The notes beneath the pieces are model-generated. The model worked only from the letters and a program-made list of their open reading frames with translations. It was not told where the DNA came from and ran no database searches. This document shows positions 23,901-38,900 of a stretch of DNA of 64,000 nucleotides, piece by piece; the first letter of the stretch is position 1, and each line of letters opens with the position of its first letter. Where the stretch lies: the NCBI GenBank assembly GCA_009760855.2, contig WPIO01000125.1:124001-188000 (forward strand), in the 5' to 3' direction. The translations under genes and the position numbers were made by a program. Origin of the DNA: Cristatella mucedo. Lineage: Eukaryota; Bryozoa; Phylactolaemata; Cristatellidae.

Positions 23901-26900
23901 TTTGCATTGATTTTCCTCTGCTATGGTAGAAGTGGCCTCTTTGTGGAGACCGGCCTGCTGGGATTCAGTTTCTCTTGGATCTGGTACCTCGTATTGAACC
24001 AGGTAGCTACAAAACGATGATGAGTGGTAACATGTGTGGGTGTGTTCGCAGGCCAGGCTCACCGGTGAAGTCTCTGCTTAATGGTCACCAAATGCTGCCC
24101 TGTATCATCGAATGAATGTCGCCAGTCGAACCCGGCTATAGAACTGGTTGTTGACATCGAGTTAGTAGCCCTTGTGTGTGTCCTACCATGTGGTCTAGGG
24201 CTGTGCTACCTGCTGGGATGGCTAGGGCTGGCTGTGACCGGCGGTTCGTGAGCTAATGGCCGTGGAAGCCGTAGAGGCATCCTGGGAAACCACGACCTTC
24301 ATTCTTGTGGCTCTGCAGATTCTTTAGTCTAACCGGAATTGCCTGGGTCATATTTCAAGCAGAGAGCCAGCTAGTTGATTGCAATTGAGGTACTGTGCTT
24401 CTTGACTATCTGCCTTGCCTGTCCGGGTCAAGCCAGCTCTCGTTGGCCAGCTTACCTTTTTTTAGCAGCTTTTGCCATGCTGCTTTTGGATCTTTGGACC
24501 TAACCTTTCTTGTTTTGTGCCGGGATGCCAATACTGCAGTGCTGAATGCGATGTCAAACAGACCGACTAGCTGAAATGATTGGGACCGGTTGTTGGGCCA
24601 GCTGAGACCCAGCTGCTGAATGGAGCAGATGGCAAGGCTTGCCATCGGGGTCACTCAGATTCGGCTTACCCCTGTGGCTGTTTAGTTGACTGCCCGTGTG
24701 TGTCTGTGTGTGTGCCCATGCTGCCAAGTACTCATCTTGATAGCCCTGCCTCTGGGGTACTTACTGAATGCTCGTGTATGAGCTATTGTATGGCGTTAGC
24801 ATGGCTGAGGAACCCTGATGTGATGCTCGGTGGTTAGGCATCATAGGAGCGGAACTAATTCGGCAGGCCAGGCGGGACAACAAGCCATGTCATCTGTTGC
24901 TAATAGTGTGGCACAGCTCTCAGTCCTATGATTGTTGGCCCGTGCAGATTTCAGCATTGCAGCCTCCGAATGGCTGTGGCTGAAGGGGGTCTCTGGCAGG
25001 AGGGCAGTGTAAGTGGCTCCCTTCCTATTTCGGCTGAAGTCGCCAGGCTCACGTTCCAGGTATCGTATGGGGGCGACTCACCTGGCAGCAAGAAGAAGCA
25101 GTAGCTCGGGCAGGCTTTTCACAAGCCTGGTTCTGTTGTCTGAAAGAAAATGTGGCACGGCCTGGCTAGTTAGTATAGAGGACAGTGTACCGTCTCGGAC
25201 CTCTGCTGCTGCTTTGCTAGATAGATGGCTTGGACTTGGAAAGCATTATTGTTCCCTTATTTATGATCCTTTGCTGATCGCCAGGTCCGGGCCTCAAGTC
25301 AGCTCGGCTCAGCATTGGGGCACTGGTTCATCCAAAAGTATTCATTTCTCTAGATGTGCATGCACACGTGTCGAATGCTCTGTGACAAGTGTCCCCAGTA
25401 GTTGCCATTGATCCTGGCGTCCCACACAGCTCATCGGTAATTTTTTCTCATGCATCCCTGTGCTGGTACCAGAGTGGCTACACTAGGGCAGAGTACTGAG
25501 GAGGACTTACTGCTCCGGCAGTTGATGTCAGGGCTAGCCGTTTGGTTGCTGTGCGCTTCTGCTCTGCATGCACCTAGCTTGGAATGGGTGAGAGCGAGGC
25601 AGATGTGGACTCGGTCACTCTAGTCTCTCGCCCTCTCTCAAGTATCAGTAAATAGAATATAATTCATTTATATAGCGCCCAGAGAGAACGTATCTCTATT
25701 CGGGCGCTTCACATGTGCCACAGGGGGCGGCTCGAGCCCTCGACCTTGGTCATTAAATGCATTCACCTTGACCTTGGTCAAGGCGAGCACCTTAATCAGT
25801 GGGCCAAACCGGTGTGGCAATCTAGGAGAAGCTCTTGTGTGTACCGACATGCTTTCGATATCTTGCTATGCTCTCGAGACTCTGGATTGAGCCGTGCGTG
25901 CCATTTGGGCCATTGTGCTGCCAAGTGTCACTCTCCTGCAGGCTCGTGCCTTGAAGCAGTTTATCGGGTACCTGTTGCATCAGCCAGCTGGTTTGCCGGC
26001 CTACAGTTGACTGATGTGCCTTACTGTTCCAGTTATCTGGAGAAATGGCCGGTGCCCCTAGCTACCACAAACGGCCTGAATGAGTTGTCGGTCTACTATG
26101 CTGTATTCTACCCACTGATTAGCTTGGCTAGCCGTGTGCTAACCAGCTTGGTAGGCCAAGTTATAGCTAGGCACCTACGTGCTGTGCATTCATTCCTGAG
26201 TGGCCGGCCGGCTCTGAAGCTACAGCTGCCCACAAGATGTCCACGACCCACATGATTTGAAGGGGCTCAGCTTGGTTGGACTCAGACCACGGATAGGAGG
26301 CAGCCGAAAATACCACTGGCCCCTGTCTAATGAATCAAGCTCAGCCTGCCCCCAACCACGTGGCAGCTGCTCATGCCCTCTAATCGTTGGATCACGTGGT
26401 TTGGCATGTTGCTGCCCTGACCAGAATTTGACTGCCATTTGAGAAACCAGGCTGTCGGTTCTTTGCTTTGCTTTTTGTGCAGGTGGTCGAGACATCCGGT
26501 TTAGAATTGTCCAACACCCGAAGGACTTCCTGTCTGTGCAATGAGGCGAGCTTGCCATTGGTACAAAACTCACCAGCTGGGCTTGTCTGTCGTGAATGTC
26601 GCCATTGTTTTGTCACATCACTTCTCTCTCAGCTGCTCTGGCTTCCTATCAAGCAGCTTATTGACTTGAAAGCTTTGTCCCTAGAAAGTTCATCCCTTTG
26701 TCATCCCACGTTTACGTCCTCACGTTCATTCTCGTGCTCCAAGTCAACAGCTACATGAAATGCTCCCTAATAGGCTTCACATCGTACCACTGCTCTTCTG
26801 ATGCTAGTCGTGTAGATGTATGCACAACCAACCTTAAATCAAGCACAGCCTCGAATCCTTTGGAGATCATATGTTCATTTGGAATGCTCTCAAAGCCTGG

Positions 26901-29900
26901 AGCTCACTCCTGACTAATGGCATGGTGTCCTCTACTTGACGATATTTGAAAGGAAGCTAAGCATCACATGTTCCTCACAGCATTTGCTCGGTCCATGTAA
27001 ATTTCCCTAATTTGTGTGCTTATATTTGCTGAAATTGGTCACGCTATCACTAACCAAGTGACATGCTTCATTTTCAGCATATGTTAAGTGCCTAGAAGGA
27101 GATTGAATTCTCCTCTGGTGCTATGCTATTGCCGTATGAAAATTAGAATTACTGCTTTTTCTGTGTCATTAAAATTAGCTATCGCAGCAATCCTTTACCA
27201 TCCAAGGTACCTGGTCCCCACTGTAAGACAGATAGATCTCTACTGGTCACCCCAGCAGTCGGAGCTTCCATAGTCTGCATCAGCTGCCGAGGAACCGACC
27301 TAACTCTTGAGCAGCTCAGGCTGCTGTTCTAGAAAGGCACGTGCATGTATTGAAAGCACTTGTTTGTTGGATTTGCCACGTGTAGCAGCACTTCAGCTGT
27401 CACCTCCTGCAGCAACTGTCTGGTGATCCTCACTGCTCATGCCAGCTACCCTAAAGATGTGGAGAGTGGTTGACTGCATGTAGTGCAGCTTCTTTGGTGG
27501 TGGTGGTTTTCGTGGTGTCAGTCGGTAGGTGATGGCAAGGAGGGACCTCTCCAGCAACCACTGTTTGCTGGGCACTGCCTAAAGCCAGGCTCAGCAGAGC
27601 CTGTCCAGAGCTGCTACTTCGTGGACCTTGAGCTGCAAGTGTCTTTCTCATTGCTCGGTGGCCTCATATACCGAGTCTCCAGCTGCTCCCCATAGGTGCA
27701 TCGGCACGAGTCTTGCCTCTGGTTTCGGACTCACTCCACCCCGATGACTGCACAAAAGGCAGATCTTTTTCTTTTCTTTGTACGCTGCTGCTAGGCTGCA
27801 TTTTTGTTGTTAGCTGAGTGCTCTGTGTTGTGCACAGTGTGTGGTGTGTAGGTGCCTGGATATGTGCTAAGTGCATGTGCAATTGTAGTATATTTATAGT
27901 GTAAGAAGTAGGAAAAAAGTATGCTGTAGTGGCTTTTTGTGAGCTGTTCGATAGATTTGCCTAACAAGTATGTTTTTAGTTTGCCTTTGCATAGTGCTGC
28001 AATCTCAAGAATCTCCCTCCCAGCTATGCCTCTCAGAACTTCGTGTGGTACTCTTGCGTGAAGATGTTGGCGTTGGCGAGATTTCGGTGTGGTTTATATA
28101 TTTCACTCTGGGCTGCTCACAGACTCCATGCTGGGTGTCCCCCTCCCCACTATAAAATATACCAATAGTTGGGTCGCTGGTGTACTTGATAGTGGGCTAA
28201 ATGATGCCACGATAATCGGCAGTGTTTTCCTACCAAGCATGAGTTACCTGCTTGGTGTTCATTGCAAGCTATACTCGTCTAGAAGTGGCAGTAGTGTTAA
28301 CCAGCGACCTAGGAGCCACTGGAAGACGGAAGGGAAGGCTGACGATATGTACATTGAAGATACTTTAGGGTTGATTTTGGTCAGGACCAGTGGAAAAGGG
28401 AATCGTGAGCTGAATTTACAATTGCTGATTTCTGTTTATTGACAGCTTCCATTTTTTTTCATTTTTACTGATTTGCCTTACTAGAAAACCAAGGGGAGGA
28501 GTTAGGACCTAGTGTTCCAAGCAGTGGCTGGGTCGTTGCTCAGTGTGTGGTAAGGCACTTTGTGACTTCGTTTCTGTATTGTCCACTGAAGGTGATGTGA
28601 AAACTTAAAGGCTTTTTTCGCTATCCACTAAAATAAGTTATCCATTTAGCCGATCTTTATATATAATTCAATAATGCATTTGTACAGCACCCAACGAGAA
28701 CTTAATCTCTACCCAGGCGCTTTACATATGCTCAGGACCTATCACGACCTTGGTCGTTAAAGGCAACTGCCTTACCCCTAGGCCAAAACAGGACTTACTG
28801 CTACTTCTCCCCGACTTGTGCCTAGCCGACTAATTGCAGCTCACAAACGAGGCCATTGGGTTGTGCAGTCTCTGCAAAAGATAAGGTAAGTGATTGACCG
28901 GCTGCCATCACCTTAACCAAAGCTAGGTCCAGATAAGCTGATTCAGTAGCCTCATTTATATAGAGGCACAAGAGCCGTTACTGCTATCACACTCTTTATA
29001 TGTGAGTGCTTGCGAGTGCGTGCTAGTGCTTGTGTTTGTGTTTGTGTACAGTATAAACAGGTGTGTATATATGTGTATATATATATATGTATATATGTAT
29101 ATATATATATATATGTGTGTGTATGTATGTATATATGTATGTATGTATGTGTATATATATGTGTGTGTAATTCATTTGTATAGCACCCTCAGAGAGCTAT
29201 CTATATCTATGTGCTTCATATGCCAAAGGGCTCAAGCCCACGACCTGAGTAGTTTAAAGGTGAGCACCTTACCCTCGGCCAAACCAGGGTGGCACTTGTA
29301 GCTGGCAATAAGCTTGCAGCAGGACTCGAACCCACGACCTGGGCCGGGAAGCCCGAGTACATTGCCCCAAAGCCAAGACACATTGCCAGATCAGTGAAAC
29401 GACTCTAATTAAGTCTGCTTTGCTTCACTTTTGCATTAGCATCTGAATAATAGCCGGGTTTGCCAACTCAGTATGGCAGATCTCGCTTGTTGGTGGCCAT
29501 TTTGAATTACCTTCTCCTTGTTACCAACCAGTCTTAGGATTCATCTGTCTTGGACCACGAGGAATTCCGGTAGACAGTGTTGTTAGTATCCTGTAGTTTC
29601 AGTAGACAGTGTTGTTAGTGTCCTGTAGTTCACGTGACACTGTTATCTATCACTTTTACCCAGTCAAGCCTTTTGTCAGGCTTGCTCAATGTCAGAACAT
29701 TGGTCAGGAATATTGTGTAGCGACTAGAGTTGCCTATTTGCTGCTATGTACGTGGGACTGTTGAATCAGCTGAGTCGACCGAATTACCTGCAGATAGAGC
29801 CAGGAGAGTGCCAGCAGCTTGGACAGGCGTGCTAGATCGGATATTTACTTGCAACTTGGACAACCAGCGTGGAGCCTACTTCGTTCTTGCAGCAGGCAAT

Positions 29901-32900
29901 TCCGGCTGGTCTCTTCCCCTTTCCAGTCTTTAACTATAGTGTTTCTTGGCAATTTTGTTGTCATTTGGTGTCTCTCAGGCACTTGGCTGCAGCTGCACTC
30001 ATCTCATGGCCAAGAACAATACTTACATATGCTGCCTGGCTGTATTTGGGAGGTGACCGTAGGGCATTGGAACAAACCCAGAGAAGGTGGCAGACTCAGT
30101 GAAACCCACGCTGCCATATGCATGCTCGTGTTTTTACTTAAAGACTGTCGGCTAAAGAAGCTTTCTCTCTTGTCTGTCCTGGACTGCCTAACTAACTTTT
30201 GCACTTCTTACACAGCGACTTCTCTGCTGCTGCCGATTATAGCACGTTCTTTCTAGACGTCCTGAGCTTCTACGTCCTTGCTGCTCACTACTTTGGGTGT
30301 CCTCTTAACTCAGCTGTGCTTCCTACTTTCCTTTTCTTTCGCAGATGTGTTCGGTTCACTACGGTGTGCATGCCTAAAACTGCTTAGGCTTTGAGTGCAC
30401 TTTAAAAACTCCATAGTTAAACCCACCCAGTCTTAGTGGCTCTGTGGAATTGCATGGAGCTACAGACGGACGTGCAGGCACACACGTAATGCATTGCACA
30501 CTCGCCGGTGCCCCTGTTAGATATCTTTTTTCTCCAACTTCCAGTAAATCAACAGCCCGTTGCATTTGGAAGCACCGACATCGCCGTTTGAATGTGGCAA
30601 TGACTTCTGCATCTAGAAGCTGCACTTTCGATATTGAATGAGTAAGGAGCATGGTTGCGTTAATCTCCAACAACATAAGGCCTTCAATAAATAAAATAAA
30701 TGCTAGCTGATTAAACAGCCTCTTTTGTATAGCGACAGTATAGCCTTTCCGGCTATCACCACCGCTTGCAGTGGCGATAAAGAATCGCACACTGCAGGAT
30801 TCGAGCCCACGACCTCGGGGCCGAGGTCGTGAAAAGCAACCCCCTTACCTAGTGAGAGCCATTACGCCTTCTGTTAGATGGTTCGAGGCATTCACCGAAA
30901 GAAGCAAAATCGGGCGGCTTGCCCTGCTCATGTATCGATCCGCCCTTTGCACATACTCTCTGAATAATATTCCCGAATAGTCATTCATGCTTTAGCACTG
31001 CGACGGCATAGAAAGCCATGTTGCTCGTCTGCTTTTCTTTTGAAATTTTTTGGTGTTGCAGTGTTGTGTGATAAATAGCGGCTCTTGTTTGTGGTCTCCC
31101 TTAACATTTTAAGCCATAGCCACAGTTAAGCCGGTCTTTTCTCTTATATTTCCCTCTTGCTGCATATTAACAGTAATGCGATATGGTGCTAGAAGGTAGA
31201 AGAACCTTGTCTAGTCCAAATTATACATGTCCCTGGGGTGATACTGCGATATTAGTTGGCTGAAGACCTGGAAACGCTGTGGCAATTGCATCTGCATTTG
31301 CATAGCCACCTTCCACATGCATCTTGGCATATTAGGTAACCAGTCGGAAAAACATTCGCCGAAGCGTGGCATTGCAGAGCCGAATTAGCTAATGCGGTAT
31401 GAAGAACTGGGTCAATGACTCGGCGATCGCTTTGGGGTTGAGGGTGCGGTTATCTTTTTCTTCTGGTCATTGATGAGCACAGTTCGTCTGACGGCAGCCA
31501 TAGTGTATGCTGTGAAACTGAGCTAGCTGTACCGGTCACATGACTAACCCAAGACCATGGTAGGTCACATTCTTCCTCCAGGTAAGCATAACCTCCCTGT
31601 AAGCATACAACATCGTCAAAATGGCTCACAGAGATGCTCGACTCTCTATACTCTCTACTGATTGCTTCTCCCTGCCCTGCATGCTGGGCCACTGCCTGCC
31701 AGTCCTAAAAGCAATCAGTGAGTCAACCACGCAGTCCTGTCACTAGGGCACTGGAAATGGGTGGCACCAAAGCAGAATGCCTTCGATGAACACTGGCAGC
31801 GGTTAATCTCGAAAAGGAAGATGCCCATGAGTTGCTGGTGTTTGTGTCTGCTGGTTTTGATTGCTGGCTCATTGAGTAGCAGACAACACATGCAGTGCCT
31901 TATGTTGGCTTACATAGTAGTTCACAATGCAGTGCTACCGGCAGGCACCCATGGGAGCCGGTGCTCTTCACCTATCAAATCAGCTCTGTCCTATGTGGGG
32001 CAGCTCGACAGGCATGCATTGTGTGACTAACGGCCGGCTTGTTGGTTAGTGTTTTGTTTGCTACTAATCAGAATTGCAGCGAGCAGTGGCTGGACATCGA
32101 AATGCAGCAGCTGCATTTAAGAATCTGAGGGTTGTGTGATAAATAGCAGCTCATGTTTGTGGTCTCACTTTACATTTTAAGTCATAGCCACAGTTATGCC
32201 GGTGTTTTCTCTTATATCTCCCCCCCCCAGCACTCTGTGCCAGCTGCTTTTGCCAATGATCCTGACATCTTGGGAGCAGTCAATCCTTATGCATGGTCAC
32301 TTTTTTGAGGTGATATTTGTAATTATAATTATGTCGGTTCGTGGTATTTTTTTATCTTTCGAGTCATTTATTACAACTGAAAGCATTATCTTTGGGGGGT
32401 CGAGTAGTGAGCAGTAATGGCAAGTTTACCAAACTTCATCTATAAATAATAAAATAGTTACAAATTTTAGCTTATTTAACAGCCTCATTTGTATAGCAGC
32501 AGAAGAGCCTTAACGACTGTCACCACCACTTGCAGTTGGCAATAAAGGATCATTCACTGCAGGATCGAACCAACGACTTCGGTCGTAAAGAGCCAGCACC
32601 TTTCCTTCTGTGCTATCACGGCCCAGTAATCTGAACGATCTGCACAAAATTGCTTGCGGCCCCACCCATTAGCTCTGCACTGTCAAACAAACGTGGCTTA
32701 AAGTCGTGTTGGATGCATGTTTGACTGCATGCAGGATTCATTTTTGTGAGGTTGCTAGCTGCTTCTGCCCATTGCTACATCTCCTCTATACTATTGGTTT
32801 GTATGCATGCTTTATGTTCAGGGACACGGCTGGCCAGGAGCGATTTCATACCATTACGACTTCCTACTATAGAGGGGCGATGGGCATTATGCTGGTGTAC

Positions 32901-35900
32901 GACATAACGAGCTCGAAGTCCTTTGATAACATATCCAAGTGGCTGAGGAATATCGATGAGGTATAGTTGACCAGGCAAATGGGCTGCTGAGTTTTCTGCT
33001 CCCCATTTTTTCTACCCCACATCACTGGGGTACCCAGGAGCAGCCATCTTCCATAAGTTTTGCTTTATTTGATGATTGCATGTAAAACTATTTGCTCAGC
33101 AGTGGTTATTGTAGTCTGAATAACTATTTACCTTATTTAGTATATTACAACAGTTATTGAAGCTAGTGCTGAGCGTTTTGGGGGCACTCTATGGAGTGCT
33201 GTTGCCATTTCTTTATCTGGATGCTTTGATGTGACATTTGTGTGGTCTCGTTTTTTGCATATGGCACATCTCCCAGGTGGACTTGCACTTGTCTTTACAT
33301 ATGGTTTTTGTTCGGCCCAGTTGATTATGCCATGACTTTGCCATTGCATCTCAGCTGCCGATAACCGTGATCTTGAACGAGTGAATACAGAAGATTTGCC
33401 CACGGGTTCAGTGGTTTGTTATCGTCAAACCTCATATACTTGCATACCTGTGAGGCAATTTACCATTTTATATTAGCATGGCACATCACCCTGTTGTATC
33501 AGATGAAAAGTTGCATGTGATAGCTGGAAATACCGTTATGATTTTGTCATTCAAGTGACATTCTGATCCTTTGTGTAAATAACTTCCTGCTGAAGTAGTT
33601 CAACTTTCTGCACAGGCAACTGTCACTTGACCTACATAATTGGCTGTTAAAATTAGTAGTAATAATAATAATTATTAATATTTAAGTCTTCTACATAGCA
33701 CCCTATGTGAACTTAGTCTCTAGTCATGTTCTTCAGAACTCACTGCAAAAGCATCAACCAATACTTGATGAAAGGCAAAGGCAAGTTATCCCACTTAGGC
33801 AAGCGTGCAATTATTATGCTTAGTCAAGAATTCAAAAGCACGCTGAAGACTTACGATTGGTGGTAAGTAGGACCCCTGGTCTGTAGCGCTCACTCAATCG
33901 TGCACCGAGAACATTATCTGCTTATCATCTTGCTCAATGACTTTCAATGACTGATACTTAAAGTGTTCGGAGCTTGATTGTCATCAAGAACTGCAACACT
34001 GCAGGTGAGATAAGAAGTTTGCAAAGTATAGTCTGCTGACAGCCTGCGTTAAAGGCACCATTTTGATGATGCTAGTGTCTTTTTTGGGAAGTGGACAGGT
34101 GTCAGCAGGTGATCAACCTTGGTATAATGCTTGTTCCTCAGTCGATGACTTGTTTCGTGAGTTACAGCCCCACAATTTCCGGCATTTTTTACTCGATGGA
34201 TTGGACTGCACAGGCAACCTGTTACAGTGCGACCATGCAGCTATTCTGTTGATCGTTCCATCGATCTGCTTGCTTCTATCCACAAGGTTTTGTGTTTTTG
34301 GCTGAGTGCTGGGTACTTCGGGACCGACTAATGGAGTGCAAACCTGGCTCATTCTAATCTTATTTGCATGTTAATCAACAACCCCCCCCCCCGAAGGGTT
34401 GGGAAGTTGGTCGCACTGACGTCACTACAACTTGCAGCCAGAGACTTGGTCGAGCTAGTAGCCAATTGGATCACAACCGTCGTGGAAAGGCCACTGTGTC
34501 AATGTCTATGCAAAGGTTGCCCCTGCCATGCTACACCGAGCACCTTCGGCAGTGCGAGTGCCACGTCAGCTACCCCATAAGTTGGGAGGATAATCTCCTC
34601 TTTACACTCACATTGGATGATGCATATCTGTACGCTTAATGTCATAGCTACATAGCAAGTGTGCTTTGCCAGGCTCGGTGCTACTCTTGAAGCTTTGTTC
34701 TGCTGCTATCACAAGATGTTGCAGCCCGAGAGGAGGCAGACTACTTTAGTTCAGCACTCAGCATTCCTTGCATGTACCATCCTTTGGCCACGTGCGTAGC
34801 TGGCTGATGATCACTCTGGGGATCATTGCTAAAGCAGCATGGGATGCAGTAGGATGGGATGCAGATCTGTCTGGGAATGAAGTGTCCTGCACGCGATCGG
34901 GAAGTGGAGGTACTCAGTGCTACCTCAATCGGCAGGGATTTGCATAATGCTAGAAGTAATCATTGAAAATGCATCCTGCCGATGCACACCGTTGGAAGGA
35001 GTTGTTTGTGGTTCTGTGAGCATGGGCTGCATGTTTTGACTTCGGACATGTGCGCTAGGCTTTCTTTTCATTTTGGCATATCCTTGGCCTCTGTGGAACT
35101 CTTTCAGTCGCTGCTGTTCAAATTGTGATGTTGTGATATTGTGATGTTGCTTGGCCTCGAGTAAGTTGTGCAGCCCTACGATAAACATCCAGCCCGTGAT
35201 ATGTGCTCTTCTGCCAGTGCATCCTGACCGTTCAAGTACATGCCATGTGCTTGCTCTCTCACACACCCTTCACTTGCTCACTTACTTGCACACGTGCATG
35301 CTCACTGTGTCACTGTACGCGCACACACGCACACACATTTATGTACACATAGAGGAGCTGGACAGCCACCTTTGTTGTTCTTGACTTGATTTTTCACAGC
35401 AGTGTAGTGTAGCTGCCAAAGCAGTGTGTAATTTCCTGCTAAATGCTACCCTATACAGCTGCCTGGTGCTAATGAGACCTGTTTGTTGCCGTGCCTAATT
35501 ACCAGCCCTCATTTAGGCCCAGGGAGGTATTTCGTCTGCATTTCTCTGCTAGGTCTGGCTGCCGAGCCAGAATGCTCTGCTGGCCGCCACAGGTATGCTG
35601 ATTGATTTTTACAGGAAAGGGGCCTAGCAAATCATGCTACCCTTATATACCTTTGGTGGCTGGCTACCTTATATACCTTTAGTGGCTGGCTACCTTATAT
35701 ACCCTTGGTGGCTGGCTTGTGCTCCCTTTTCACGATGGTACTGCCTAACAATGGCATCCCTGGTTCCTTGTTTTACGATTTCTTTCTCTCTCTCTTCTAG
35801 CGGTCGCACGGGCCTCAAGGGAGACGGCTCCTGTTGGGCTTGCAGCAAACTTCTGCCGAGGACTTGGGGCAGCTGACAGTGCGATCTATTTGCAGTCGCT

Positions 35901-38900
35901 CGATAAAAGAGTTATGCGTACTTACCTCTTCCAACCCCCAGCTTTTGAGTTCGGCTACTTGGACTGTTGCAACTGCAAAAGTGATCGTATTATAGACGTC
36001 TTTAAATTCATCCTTTGCTGCTCTGGGTAGACAGCCATGCATTTATGACACTTACAGAACCTTGCTATGTCGGTCACATTTTTCAAGGTTCTATCTTGGA
36101 TGAGGAGTCTCTGGGAAGGCTTGCTGAAGTAGAGTAGCCCGAAGTGTGCAAGCAATGACGTGCTTCTAAGCAAAATCTGAGGAGTGGGAGAAAACCGGAA
36201 GGATTATAAAGAGAAGGCACAATTGGGCGTGGCAGCAAAGGGCTTAAAGCAAGACAATAGTGATGCCATGGTGTTGCTATTGCATTAAGATTGTTTTCCT
36301 AACCTTGTCGTTTTTGTGCCTGGACTGTGTATGTCACGTTGAGGTGTTGATGTCATTTCTCTGCAACCGGCAACTTGCACAACAAGAAGAAAAGCAAAGA
36401 ATGGCATTTATTTTCAGTTGTCAACAGGAAGCCAGCCATGTGTTCGAGAATCTCGATGTGAGGCTTTAGCAGCATTGAAAAGATACTGCCCACTAGGTCA
36501 CACTTTAGTGACTGGCTTGAACGAAAGAAGCGACTGAGCTGAATCTCAAGGCCCTAAATGACTTGCTGTGACCACTCTCGGAGGTCACATGTGTTAAACA
36601 GGTTGTGAAGCTGCTTTTAGAGAGAACATTTTTGGAAGTTTCATTGACAGTACGCTGTACAAAATCTTCTAGCCTCCTCTCAAAGAGACCTACTCTTAAC
36701 CAACGAACAGTTGTTGCAGCATGTTCATGCCTGAAGGCCTATTGTATGCAATCCATAGTCTAAGCAGTCTGGCTGCTGAACTGGCTTCACTCCTCCCTCG
36801 GATTGTTGAGATGACACACAGGCACAAACAGCTGTTCTGGTCGTGAGAGTGCACAATAGATAAGTCCAAGGCATGCAGCCACTTTATCTATGTGGCTTTT
36901 TAGAGTTACAGAAGTAGATATATACATAAACTACCCTGTCCCAAGGTAAATATGTCTTTCCTCTCGGGATGCATGGTTCCCTCACCCTGTCCAAGAGGTC
37001 CTGGCAGCAGCAGCAGCTGGAGGCACGTGCCTGCATCGTGCTATAGCTTGGCAATAGGTGCCTGCTGGCACTGACCCACTTACCTCCTGTTGGGATCTTT
37101 GGAGGACTTGTACGGCTAGTCATTACAAGCAATGTAATTTTGAAGGTCCCTGCTGTTGTAGCAGCATCAGCTGGCTCCACTAACCCCCCCCCCACCTCTG
37201 ATCAGCTTACTGTAACCCATTTAGTATGGCTAGTTGCCTGCTTCTTGCCCCGATAGTGATCGCGGTTGCAACTCATTTGTTTTCTCAGCAGAAGGACGAC
37301 ACTCTACAGTAGAAGGGGCATCTGTTACCGGATGCCATCTGGTCCATATATACCCTTTTCGTGCGAATGCAGATACTTGTTTAAGGGCTTGCCTGGTGGT
37401 TGACCCTGAACTTGACAACTGTATATGACCAGTTGATCTGATTACGTGTTTGGCCTTAAACCTGACCAATCGTCACTTTCATCACCTCTGATCCTAGGAT
37501 GGTAGCTGATCCTGTGTTGGGGATTGGCTCTGCATCTAAAGGGTAGGGCTCGGCTGGAATGGTTTTCTCTGAAGACCATACGTTAGCAGCAGCAACCCTT
37601 TATAGAATATCAGCTGATCTTTGTGGCTCTCCTGAATGCTGTGAGATTGCCGTGTCTACTCTATGTCGTCGCTTGTTTTGTCTTTCTCCGAGGAGGGGGA
37701 GGGGCAGTCAGCAGGCAATTCACAAGGCAGCATTCGCTTGTAGAGAGGCTGCCATTGTTGCCGTTTTTGCTCCGATGCCTCGCTGATGAAGTGTTGCCGG
37801 TGGGATACTTACGTATTCCCCATAGATGCATCTAGTTATGGCAATGATAAGATCCAAAACAATAGTAGTAACAAACAATAGTAGTAATAAATAATAAGTC
37901 TTACTCTGCTTGAGAAACCATAATCCATAGTTAATGAAAAGCAAGGTATCCTGCTTAAGCAAGCCTGAAAAAGCACACAATAATGATGTTAAGATAAGCA
38001 GGCAAATGCACACCAAAGACTGACGGCTGCTTGTTAGGATACCCGGTTAGTAACATTCAATCATGCACAGGCAGCCGAGCTGGTTTGGCCCAATTGTTAA
38101 GGTGCTCACCCCGACCAGGGTCAGGCCGAGGTCGTGGGCTGGGAGCCCCATAGCATATGTAAAGCACCAGAATAGTGATTAAGTTCTCTTAGGGCACTAT
38201 TCAAATGAATTAAATTGTTATATATTAAGCAATGTACGTAGGAAAAAGGCAGATCCACCGAGGTGCTACACACAAGCCAGTTGCCGTGTTGCAACATGCA
38301 CAATTTCATAAAAACCGCACACTAGGACAATTCGCTAGGACAGAGCAAAGGCTCCGTGTACGAGGTGGGTTGATACACTCCCTTGCAGAATCGCACGCAG
38401 GTTACTTGGTGTATCCATTTGCTGCGAACCAGCCGAGTGTTATAGCATTGAAGAATCTAAGGGTTGAGTGCCACTATCTTGCATTGTTAGATTGAACTGT
38501 CCGTAACGTTATTCCGCTCTCTACCTATCTGTATCCAGTATCTATGTCTATTATCTGCTGCCTTATCTTCCTAGCATGCCAATGAAGACGTAGAGAAGAT
38601 GATCTTGGGCAACAAGTGTGATATGCTAGACAAGCGGCAGGTCAGCATAGAGAGAGGCCGAGCGGTGAGTATTGTTCCTCTCACCAACAGCTGAACGGTT
38701 GAGCCTTCGTGCGCGCTGTCTTCCCTCTGAGTTTGAACGCCTGCTAGCACTTACATGAAAGTGCATCACATCTTTTGTCTGTGCCGGTTGCATCCTGATC
38801 AGCTGTTTAATGTACCATATTATTATTGCGCTCGTGCCACTTAATGGACCTAATCCTCTGCTATTCATTGTTGCCCCTTTTTTAGATTGCAAGGGAACAC

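Noticed and set aside
25654-25826. Functional tRNA gene
   Set aside because: Only A- and B-box-like segments remain, no cloverleaf with anticodon arm is evident, and the copy continues into a SINE tail.
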